The notes beneath the pieces were generated by a model that worked only from the letters and a program-made list of their open reading frames with translations, was not told the DNA's origin and searched no databases. From contig JAFEUB010000794.1 of NCBI GenBank assembly GCA_024529925.1, forward strand, positions 124,001 through 188,000: a stretch of 64,000 nucleotides of DNA, read 5' to 3'. Made by a program: the position numbers and the translations under genes. Origin of the DNA: Ophthalmolycus amberensis (lineage: Eukaryota; Chordata; Actinopteri; Perciformes; Zoarcidae). Shown one piece after another: positions 12,149 to 24,400 of this stretch; the stretch's first letter is position 1; each line of letters starts with the position of its first letter.

Positions 12149-15100
12149 ACACACGTTTTAAAAACAAAGCAATGTTCTCTGTTCATTTTCTTCCTCTTCT
12201 CTCGCAGATCCCAAAGTTGTTGTTGTTTCTCACCTTTTCCACAGAAACCAAATGACACGTAGTCTCAGGGCTGGATACGTTTTGGGGCTGGTGTTGGTCG
12301 CTTGCTCAGATTAGTTTGATTCTTTGATCTTTGAAGCTTTTTGTAGTACTGCCTTAGTTTAGACAACATTTAACGTAAGACTTCCACAAATTCTCAATAG
12401 TTACCTCATTGGCAACTATTGTTAGTGGCTGAAAGAGCCAGGCCTTTATTTGGGACAGGATTATATTAGAGACTGGATTTTCGTTCTGCCATCAATGCAC
12501 TAATTCCATCCGTACGACAACAGAGTCACGTCACATGTTCCGCTTTGTCTTTTACCCCGAGGGACCATAAACTGCCATGAATTGCAGCCTTTCCCTTTAT
12601 AGAAACTCAGATAGCAGAATGGTGAGTATAATATGACTCCGTACTGATGATATTAGTAACACACCCTTGCAAATTTCAATACACTCGTGGGTTTTGCTAA
12701 TACAACCTTCCATAGTCTGGTATGAGTGTTAGCTAATCTTAGCAAGTTGTGGATGGAGATTGTTTAGATAGATGGCAACATCACCTTGCTCTACTTATTC
12801 TACAGTTACACTGCATTTTAGCATTTTAACCCTTATTGTCACTTGTGGCCACAGTAGGTGCTGTTCAGCAAAATATACATAAACAGGCTTTAAAATTGGA
12901 GAGAAATTTGGCTCCTTTTATTCAAAAGAAAATATTTTTGAAGAAAAACCTGCTTATATTTCTTAAATTAAGGTATGGAAAAAGTATTTTTGGGGTTTCA
13001 TGCAAAACCCAGCCTTAGACACCAGTGCATTGGTGTGTGATAGTGTTTCTGCATGTTAATGTGTGAAGCAGGGCAGAAACCAAACAAACACAGCGTGTGT
13101 GCACCTGAAACACCTGAGCCTGCAGGGTCAAAGTCACCTGGCTCTCTGTGTGGACTCTAGATCCCATTCGCTCAGTTTGTGATCAGCTGGTGAAAGAGTG
13201 AACACGCAGTTTGATCAAGATCACTATATATTTCACATTCTCACTTTTTTCAATGACAGCTGGCTGTGATTAAAACGTAAAGTGTGTGTGTTTGGGTCGC
13301 ATGGTCGTGGTTCAGATTTGCTGTTGAGAATAATAATAGGACATCACTGAATGTTAAGGAATACGTTCATGGTTCTTACCTGTTGGATGAAAAAAAAAAA
13401 GCACATCAAAGCAAATCGCTCCTTTATTTTTGGGAAATGTTGACTGTAATGTTTGCACTTTATTCTACTTTGGTACCACTGACATCTCTGTCAATGTTAA
13501 ATGCACATCCAAACATAAGTCCAAACATTAGGAACAACACAAATAACAGAGCTGCTGTTTGTGCCAAGTGGAGGAAAGTCTGCACAATTGATGGCAGCAG
13601 TTAAAAGTGAACTTAGTAGCTTTCTGTGATTGGCAGCGGTTTTATCTGCCATGCAGTTAGCACCTCTCATTGGGTATTCTCAGCAAGTAGTCACACACAT
13701 TTGAATAGTTGACCGTAAAGCCTTAAAAGACAGTGAAAACTAGCTTTGTTTTTCTTCTAGTAATCCAGCTGTGAGCTGTTGCGTTTTTCCCTCACTTGTC
13801 CGACATGCTCATTTGACACGTGCAACATTTTCTACTATTCAGTGTTTCAGCAGTCTCACTCACCCACACGCATGGTTACACACACGCATGCACGCACACA
13901 CCCGGCACATGGTACTGCACACACAGTCGGAGGCACAGTGAACAGTAACATCTGCAGACAGATGGGTGTGTGTTGCCCTGGAGCAGCGATCTGAAACAGA
14001 GACACATTCATCCGTGGAGCCGGGGAGAGGAAGGATGTGTGAGAGAATGAGAGAAAAGAGAGAAAGCGAGGGAGATGGATCAAATGAAGTAGGAAGATAG
14101 AGTGTCTCTCTTCTCTTTTCAATAGAGGACACATTGTTTGGCCTGTGCGCACATGTGTAAGTGCGTGTGTTTGTTCCCTCTGCTTGTGAGTTTGCATACT
14201 GATGCTGTTAATTAATGGAGCTTTGAAGTCATTATGTCATTAATCCAATCACTTCAGAGAGGGAAAATAACTTCAGCATGACGTTCAGGCTCGCAGCTAT
14301 TTTCATACAGTGTCTTTGTTGGTGGAGGAATGCCCCTTTTTTCACGTTTGTGTATTGTTTTGTGTTGTATGGGGATTTATCAAAGACAAATTATTAGTTG
14401 ACTGTTTACTTGGCTAATACTTACCGTTTATGAATCAGGCATTTTCTGAAAAACAGTTTCAACCAATTCCAGCCTCATACTGGAATATGGTACTATATGA
14501 TGCGTGTATAGCTAAAAGTTTGGGATTTTTCTTTTTGGTAATACTGGGAGAGTTCATAAACTGGTGTTGTGGTTTTTTCGATGTCGATGATCGTTGGTTT
14601 GATTCTACCTTAATGTCTAAAAGTTGATTTCATACTTATTTGCTATCTGACTCATGGTGAGATACCACAGGATTCTCACTACCACAGGAACTCAGTGACG
14701 AACACCAACAGAACACAAGAGAGATCGACGTTTCTTCAGTTCACGCAGATTTATTTGTACTGTACAGAATACAAGCAAATCGAGTCGTCTCGATGTGTGT
14801 TGTGTTGTATGTGCTGCTTGATGACAGCGTTGGATCTTTCCCCGCGGCCTCAGTCCCCCCTCCCTTCCTTCTTATTTATTAATGCTCCTGTCAAACTTCT
14901 GGCGACGACGTCACTGCCGTTCGCTGGTCACAGCGACCCAAGAAGAGCCAACTCTTCTGGTCCGCGGGCCCATACACAAAGGGCACCCTGTTTTCCTTGG
15001 GCGTGATGGGGGTGATACTGAGGCCAGTCCCGACTGGACTTTACCTTATTTTTAGGACTCCGTAGAGACATGAATCCTGTGACTAATCCTATGTTAGTGA

Positions 15101-18100
15101 CTGTATAACTTATGCCGGGGCCTGGACTGAGTTTAATACAAAAGAGTACAAAAGTAAGATTAAAGATTGTCAAAGTAAGCTTATAAAGATTATCTGAGCA
15201 AATGTATAATATAGACTCAGTCCCGGAATATAGATGTAAATTAATACATTTCACAGATGTATGAATAAACACATAGGATAACCTTGGAGAAAATAATATA
15301 GTGGCAAACGCATACATTTTTCCTCCCACACTGGCAATTCGATCTAAGAGTGAAGCATCTGGACTCTACACTGTCCAATCAAAACTAGGGATCTCCACCA
15401 GATGTGTTTTCAGATAACCTGAAGGATTACATCTCTTGTGAGAGATGGATTGTCACCAAGCCTAAAACAAGTTTAAAAACGGACATTTTTTTATTGGATA
15501 AAGTTTCCTGTTGTCAGCAGAAGTTTGTCTTGCGTCACAAGCCAGCTCTATTTCACACGCACACAAACAAAACGACGAATGCAAGGTCTACACCTGTCAC
15601 TGGGCACCTGGCAGTGTGGTGGACGCCAGTGTTGTACAGACGCTGAAGTGCTCATTAGCACTCTGCAGCACCTTGAACATTTAAATTCAAATGTGTGTGC
15701 ATAGAAAGTATCCATTTGTGTGTTTTGTGTTCTGCAGGGAAAAGTGCACCTGGAGCTGCGTCTGAGTGAAGTCATCACAGACAGTGGGGTCATCAACCAT
15801 AAACTAGCCACACGGTGAGACTGCACACACACACACACACGCATACGCACACACACACACAGAGTCCTTATGATTGCTTGATGATTTAAGATTGCTTTTC
15901 TGCTGTTTACAGAAAAATACCCATTTTCTGTCAAAGCTTTATGCCGCTGTTACTGTCTGGTGATGTCTTTTATTTTGAGCCACGCTGGCAATGAGGCTCT
16001 AGGGACTGCAATGTCAGTTGGTCCACCACTTTGGTCCAAACTGAAATATCTCTGAAAGTACTGGATGGATGCCACAACATTTTGTATAGACATTCATGGT
16101 CCCCAGAGGATGTATCCTGCAGACTTTGGTGATCCCCTGACTTTTCCTCTAGCGCCACCATGAAGTCAAAATGTGACTTCATTTACATTCCCATCAGACG
16201 CAGCTGTACTTTGTCTTTAGTGCTAATTCAAGCAAATGTTAGCATGCTAACACGCTAAGCTAAGCTGGTGAACATGCCACACATTATACCCGCTAAACAT
16301 CTGCATGTTAGTCTGGTCTTTCTGAGCATGTTAGCATCCTGACATGAGCATTTAGCTCGACGTACCGCTGTGCTAAAGTACAGCCTCACAGAGGTTGGCC
16401 TGACACTATGTAGAGCATGGTTACCTGGATGTGGACTGGTGTTAATGTAAAATTTATACCAAGCTCAGTGTACACGCATGGGGTCTGTCTCCACCTGTTT
16501 TTGATACATTGTGCTGCTGTTGTACATAATACTGAAGATCAAACTTTGGAAATCACTCCCTTGTTTACTCATTCGCTATTCTCAATATAATGGATACTCA
16601 ATAGTGAGAAGTAAAGTGAGATTTTGGACACTTACCTGCTGTCGAATCAGGAAGGAAGTAGTTTAAATGGCATGGATTTTCGAGGGCACTATTTAGTGGA
16701 TACATTTAGCCAGTGCAACACACTTCACTCTCATTCTAAGGTGCATGGCTTGTTGCCCGACAACAGCCTTTGACAGGTAGTGAGATGGTTAGAGGTTAGA
16801 GCTTGTTGTCTCTAGAATAGATCTGTTTTTGAACATGTGAATCAAAACGTTGTGGATCTCATTGACTCATGAATCTGCCGTTTTTCATTGTGTCAGTGTG
16901 CATGTGTTGCTGTGTGAGTTTAAAACATACGTCTTGTACATGCATGTGATGTGTGAACTTCAGCGTTTGGGATCAATGATATGCTTATGGCGTGGATGGA
17001 TTATTCTGTGTGTGAATATTTGTGTGTGCTCTTCTTCTGTGCAACGCAGCAGTAAAGTCCAATGACGAGCCAGCGTGGCTCCGTTCCCAGAGGCCCAATG
17101 TGGGTAAGGAGCTTAGAGCAGCCGGTCATCTGGTCAGATTTCTCTAGGAAGACACGTGTACCAGAGGGACGGAGAGAGAGCTGCGTCCATTCAGCTCTAC
17201 AGATTAAACTAACCGATTGACAGAAATCGTCTTTAGACAAAGAGAAGTAATGTTATTTCTCATAGCATGTTTTATTACAAGTCAACTGAGTGTACATACA
17301 CTCAAGCACATGTACATGCATTTAGCCTCAAGTAACATGTACATAAGAATACAATATATAAAATACATAAGGAAAAATTCAGCACTTCTTCAAACAACTA
17401 CAATGATAAAATACTACTTAAAGAATAATGCATCAGTAATAATAACCAAATAATATAATGTGTTGTGATATAACTCTCTGTGGCCAGTTTTTTGTATAAC
17501 AAGTACTTCTACTTTATACTAGTACTGTACCTTTGCTTAATAATAACAAAATTGATTCCACACATTCTTCCTTGTGAAAACATGGCCCCGACATTACCCT
17601 CAATGCAACTCGACCAACGACAGTTTGGTCTAACATTCGGGTGTGTTATTCGATGTAGCCTCAAACCACAAGCCTCAAGCAGAGATGAGGAGCGGCTAAG
17701 GAGGACTCACTACTTTCTAACGTCACACCTTCTGATTTTTTTCATTTTCAAACTTGTGGTCTTCAGCCCCAACTGACGCTGACTCAGGTGACTCATCAGA
17801 TAGACAAAACTATCCAAAACCTGTAAACAGGACGTGGATGTGTGAATATCGATGGAGTTCCCCTTGAAGTAATATTTTGAATATACGCGTTTCACTTGTC
17901 ATTTTTAATTTTTAAGGTGTGGTGAACTTGTGGTTTGTACCACGAATGACATCTGAGAACAAGAAACATCTTACAACAAACACATTACTTTCTCATGGAA
18001 GATACGCAAGTCCCTGTTCTGTTGTAATTTAATATTTCACCTACTACCGTCAGTGACACAGACTCAAAAATCACATCCGCTTTTTTTTTGTCTGTGGTTT

Positions 18101-18399
18101 TGGCACCATGATGTCATTCATTTTTCTCTTATTTGAGCCAAATTGTTTTTGACAGGTTACGTGGGCGCAATAAAGAAGCAGATTAACCTAATATGAGTAA
18201 TGTCGACTAAAACAAATAAGTCTGTTTCACCACCACTGTCTGGCATGTCAGAGCTCACAGTGGTGAGAGAGGGAGAGAGACAAAGAGGAGGGGGCTGGAT
18301 AGTAGGCCAAGCAGGGGTTATATAAACAAGCTTATTGGACAGGAAGCGCTCTGGCATTAGTGATGCTTAACCCAGCCCTCTCCTTATTCTTTATTAGGA

Positions 18400-18455
<56 letters not shown>

Positions 18456-21400
18456 TCGGTTCAGTTGTGGGCAGGGCTGCGATTTGCTGTGTAATTCATC
18501 ATGCGGTGTGAGTAGTGGTGCATCATCGTGACACACAGGAAGTGATTCGTCCCGCTGGGTGACCTGTAACGTTTTCTAATCCCCTTACAGCATGATGTCA
18601 TTTGACACAGGACACAGGAATAGATGGATGGATGGATGAATGAATGGATGGATAGATAGATAGATACACATATAGACAGACAGACAGACAGATGTTCTGG
18701 TGGAACAAATTGCACATATCTGTCTGCTCGTATGTTTATAGTGTATAAAACAGCGGCCAATTAAAATGACCTTGGAACGACAAGACTGTTATTGAGCCTG
18801 TATATAGAAAGCAAACAAAGCAGAATTTAATTGAATACATGCATATGCATGAATGTGTGTGATTTGATTTGGAAACAAGAATTCCTGCAGAACTGGAAAA
18901 GAAAGACGTTTTGCTGCTTTTTCTCTTCCTTTGTTTCCACTTCTGAGCTTTGTTTCCTATATCTCCCTTGTTCTCAGTCGGATTCCTCTGTTGTAGAGTC
19001 AGAAGTCTGAAGATATGCTCTCCGATGCTTTTTCGATTTTATTTTTTCTCCGGCCGCTCTCAAGTGGTCTTTGTGCTGTGCTTGTAGTTGCTGGATCACA
19101 CAGGATTTAAAATTGGCGAAGAGTTGTGCCAATTTCAAATCCTGTGTGATGCTCAAATGGAATTACTTCCCTCCATCTCTTTTCATCTATCTTCTCTCTC
19201 TGTTTCTGCAGTTCTTACAGACACACCTAACATTGACACCAGGGACCGTATTCACATGCTGAGAAAACTCTCAGAGAGCTCTTGAATTTACTAGCAAGGA
19301 CTCCAGCGTAGGAGGGAGCTGCAGTATGAATGGACCAGATGTTTTATGTCTGAGAAAAGGGGGCGATTGAGTGGATGGCTTGATAAGATGCTTTTTTTAG
19401 ATGTAGTTTTTGGTCTGTCACTTAAACACTTAAACAATTTAGTGTATGCTCATGGGTTTAATACCTACGTCACAAATATAGATTTGTAAATGTCCACATA
19501 TGATGTGGATATCCTGTGAAAAAGGTCTATTGGATAGCAGCAGTGAAGTTCTTGTATCCACACAAAAGGTTCAAGTGTCACATGTTTTCTTTTCGTTTAC
19601 CAGCTCTGTGTTACTGAGAAGCTTCCGTAATCATTTCAGAGCTCGGACTTCAAATTAGGATTTTTGAAGTTAAGTTAAAGCTGCATTATGCCACTTTTTT
19701 ATCAATTGGGGGGATGAAGCCTCCAAAACAAACTGATAGTATCAGAATTATCATCCCAATGGAGTCGTGTTTCTGATCACCTGATAATCAAGGTCCAACA
19801 CTGGTCTTTTAGCTCTTTGGTCTCCACAAACTCCAGAGAAACATATCTGTCTTAAGCTGCTAGATGTGTGAATGTCTATTCTGCTGTATCATGCTGGGCA
19901 GGTCACAGAACTTCTTGTTTACTGGAAATAGCTGCATAATGTTTGATACTGTATATGAGGGTTGATGAGAGCAATGAGATTCCTGCTGCGTGTGTGGGCA
20001 GAGGATTGGGTGTCAATTGTCAGTGGTCTTGGCAGGACTGGTGACCCTTTTACATTCATCATTTGATTTTGTGATAACTTAATAAAGCTTTAAGAGTCCT
20101 CTGAGAGTAGTCTTATACTCTCCGTACTCTGGCCCCCAGCTCTTGGCATTTGGAGATCATTTTATGCTGTTTTTGTTTTTTTGGTGCTGCCAAAAGAAAA
20201 AAAGAGCTAGAATAGAATTTATACTATCTTTATCCCTTTAAGGGGGAAATTTTTCTCTGCATTTGACCCATCCCTGTATATAGGGAGCAGTGGGCTGCCA
20301 ATGACAGGCGCCCGGGGAGCTGGGGGTTCAGTGTATTGCTCAGGTACACTTCGACACGTGACACGTCCCAGTCGGGGATCGAACCGTTGACCTTCCGGTT
20401 CACCAATCGACCTCTTAACCCAGTGCGCCACGGTCGCCACCTAAACGGTTGCCCCCTAGCTAGCTCCTCCTAACTTAGCATAGTAAAGCTACATCAGTGT
20501 TGTAAAACATACCTTAGCATAATAAAGATACGGTCAAAGCACCTTGTAAAAAGCTTTTGTCGATATTAGATTTTATGTATTAGACTATTCAAATGTTAGT
20601 AACATCATGCCTGACATTTAGGCAATAAGTCATTCAGAGTAGAGCATTGGACGAGATCACACAGTTCTAATTAGCATCACGTTAATGTGTTACAGGTGTG
20701 TGTGTGTGTGCATGTGTGCCTATGCAAGTTGTACAGTAGTGTGCTTATTCATTAATGTTTTGTGTGTGTTTCTAAACAGTGTGTTGGAGTGCCAAGGTCT
20801 TCCAATCGTCAACGGCCAATGTGATCCCTACGCTGCCGTCTCCTTACTAGGACCTTCAAGGTCAGATCGCTCACACGATTGGACGTGATTTCACCTGACA
20901 CACCTTTGTTTTCCATGTTAACCTTTAACAGGTGGTTTTATCTCATTCGGCCTCTCTGCTTCTCTCAGGTCGGAAGCCAAGAAGACCAAAGTGAAGAGGA
21001 AAACCAACAATCCACAGTTTGAGGAGGTTTTTTATTTTGAGGTAAATCTGCTTGTGAGTTGTTGAACAGTAAATTGTGTCTTCGTGTTGGGTATCAGTCA
21101 AAGCTAGAGATATAGTGTGGGTTCAAAACGTACGTGGACACCTGAGCCATACAGCTATATGTAATTGTTGATTTGTTTAATGTAAGTATCTTACACACCC
21201 ATGGCCTAGTTAGACTTCTTCTAATTAGCATGTGGGTGCTCAAACCGGGCTTCATCTCTCATCTCTGTCCATCCTGATCATTTCATTGCACCTGTTGTGG
21301 GTGGGTTGTGACACCTTTATCCTTATTATTGGTTAATGACGTTTGGTGATGTAATTCCAGCACAGCTCTACCCAACTTCAATCTGAGCAGAGGTACAAGT

Positions 21401-24400
21401 AACCACAATGAGTTGGGAAACATGTGTGTGGATGTACAGGGCCTTTAATAACCACCCATAATAACCTTCGTATTAATAAAAGAAAAATGTATTCATAACT
21501 GAGTGGTGTTATGAAATATGATATTTGGGCACAGACAACAATTCAGCAACATGTTTGAAATTTGGATACTAAAACATTTGTTCAAAGATTTTCTCTGACA
21601 AATTTCAACTGACCATAGAATTTATAAAGTAACAAAAGAAAATCTCTCCCTCTGGTGTCCATTTTGTTGCTCCATGGGTCTATTTGCTACTTCAAAATGT
21701 ACTTCTCCTTTTAAACTGAGCAAGCTGTATTGTAATCATCTTCACAGGCTGCAGTGCACACGTTGTAAGGCTATACTCAGTTAGCATCACACTGTAGTTA
21801 GCCACTAAAATGTTCTGCAGTTAACAAGCTAAAGGCTCAGGTTCCTAGATATTAAAACATTGGCTTTCATTGCGTTTACCTCTAAAGTAGTCACAGTAAC
21901 CTTGAGTTACAAAACATAACATTAATTCTTGCTAATAAACAAACTTCAACATGTGCTGTGTAATTAACATCAACAAGCTAGCACAATAACATTAGCTAAA
22001 TGGTAAAAATCAGCTTCACAAAGATAAACATATATATATATATTTGTTTCATATTATATTTGTACCATACCAAGTTTTTATGAAAAACAAAAAGTTCAGA
22101 AAAATTTGCAAAAAAAATCTCAGTTCATATATCCGTCATTAGTTAATATTTATAGATATTTTTGTACAAACACACTCACAAAGTCCTTTTCATACCATTA
22201 CTTCTGTAATTTCTGAGATTGGTGTGTTGCAAAAGCGACTGGAAACACATGTTTGTAGTATTTTTTTTTCTCTGAATCTTTTTTCAAAAACTTCTCATGG
22301 TTCACATTTATTTCTATTCATGATTATATATATTTATATATATTTTTCATACACACAAACTTCCTTTCACACTGCCCCCGTTAACCCTCGCTCACCAGCC
22401 GCTCTGCTCTGACATTTTTGTGTCGCTCCTCCCTGTGGCCTCCATGCTGCAGCACTAGAAGACAGCAGGACAAGAGTATGATTGATTCGGACAAACCACC
22501 ACCAAACAATCTGGCCCATTGATTTCTATCCGACAAGACCGTCTCATTTATTCCCGACCACCACATGAAGAGGACTCATGCCCTGTGGTGCTTTCTGTAT
22601 GCAGCCCCATCCTCACGCAAACACAGCCCATTTATCATGTCTCTGTCATGTGATTGTCCTTTATTTTGGGGGGGGGGGGGGGGATTTTAGTTTCTCATTG
22701 CTTCAAACTTACATGGACCCTGTCACATTCTGATCACTGATATAGACACTGAAAAAAATATTGTGTTGGATTTACTTAATTTCTTTTTAAGTAAGTGGTT
22801 GCACGAAATAAATTGATCTAAATCCAGATATATATTTTAAGTTGACTTTACTTAATTTATATTCATAATTTTATCTCAACTATTTTGAGTAAAGTTGACT
22901 CACTATGTTCATGTTCAGTATACTCAAATGTATTATGTATGAAAAATCTGGTTTTTCACACTGCAAAGAAGCATCTTATGCTTTGCAATGTAATAGTGAA
23001 GCACCTGATGTCGCAATTAGGACTGCAACTTACAATTATTTTCATGATTTATAATTCTGCCAATTATCTTGTGGCTAAATTGTTTTGTCTATAAATGTCG
23101 GGAAATAGTGACATCGTTGACATATAAAAACAATCTGCTTATTTTATTAAGCCAACACTAAAAAAATGTTAAATTTAACATCATCTTTGACAAAGAAAAA
23201 CATAAAATCTGAAACTGAAAGCTGAAACCATGACGGAAACGAATAGTCGATTATAAAAATTGTTGCAGACAAATTTTGTTTCGATTGATTAATCAACTAA
23301 TTGTTTGAGTCTCAATGTTCTGTGTCCGCTTCCACTAGCCGGTTTTTCTGGATGTAGATGACCCTTCAGCTCACCAGGAGGAAACACCGACTTCCACATG
23401 GTTTATGCTAAATGTTCACTCTGCCTCCATTTCTAGGTGACGCGGCCATTAAGCTACACAAAGCGTCAGTTTGATGTCGAAGAAGAGGATGTTGACAAGC
23501 TGGCACTGAGGTGAGCCCGTGTAGAGGATTCTGTGCTTGTACCAGTGCTGAACTTAAAGCGTCTCCTCGAGGTTGAACTGTGCATTGTGGTTTGTGTTCA
23601 GGGTGGATCTGTGGAACGCCAGCAACCTGAAGTTCGGGGATGAGTTCCTGGGAGGGGTGCGAGTTCCTCTGCGGGCGTTGGGTCAGGCTGGTGTCCATGA
23701 CGCATGGTGAGAGGAACGTCACTCACATGTAACATTATCTCCTTTCACACACACACACACTCTTTCAATCAGTCTTTTTTAGATTGTTTTTTTTTCCACT
23801 GACCCTGTGCTGTGCCCTGCTGGACCCGGGTGGGTTTGATTTCATCATAATTGTCAGTTGACATTCTGAGTATGTGTTGCAACAGCAGAGCCATAGCAAC
23901 AAGTATCAACATTGACAACAGTTAAAGTCCTTATTGACCACGGTGGATTTCTCTGAGCATGAAGGTATTCATTCCTACATCGCTGACCCAACAGAGCCTG
24001 TTTCTACATTTCATTTCTTTGCCTTCATGAATGATGGGAGCGCTGCTTTGGAAATATGAACAAAGAGAATAAAAATTGGGTTTTCAGTGTAGTCCAATAC
24101 AGAGTGGAATAATCACCTCCTTACATGTAATCAGAATGAATTTAGTAACTACATTTTCAAGCAACATCAGCATTTACTTAGAGTCCTGATTGTGGCCGAC
24201 TGAGGAATGTAACTCCAATATTTACTCTCTTTTTTAGCTCGTTTTTTGTCTCCACCAACTCCTGAAGGAAATATCTGGCCGAAGTGAGAGTTAACTGATA
24301 CAATAAAGTTGCGGGCTGTTAAGGCAAGGCAAGGCAAGGCAAGGCAAGTTTATTTGTATAGCACATTGCAACAACAAGGTAATTCAAAGTGCTTCACATG

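Noticed and set aside
20360..20441. tRNA gene
   Set aside because: A- and B-box sequences are present but the cloverleaf stems do not form; it is the head of a SINE.
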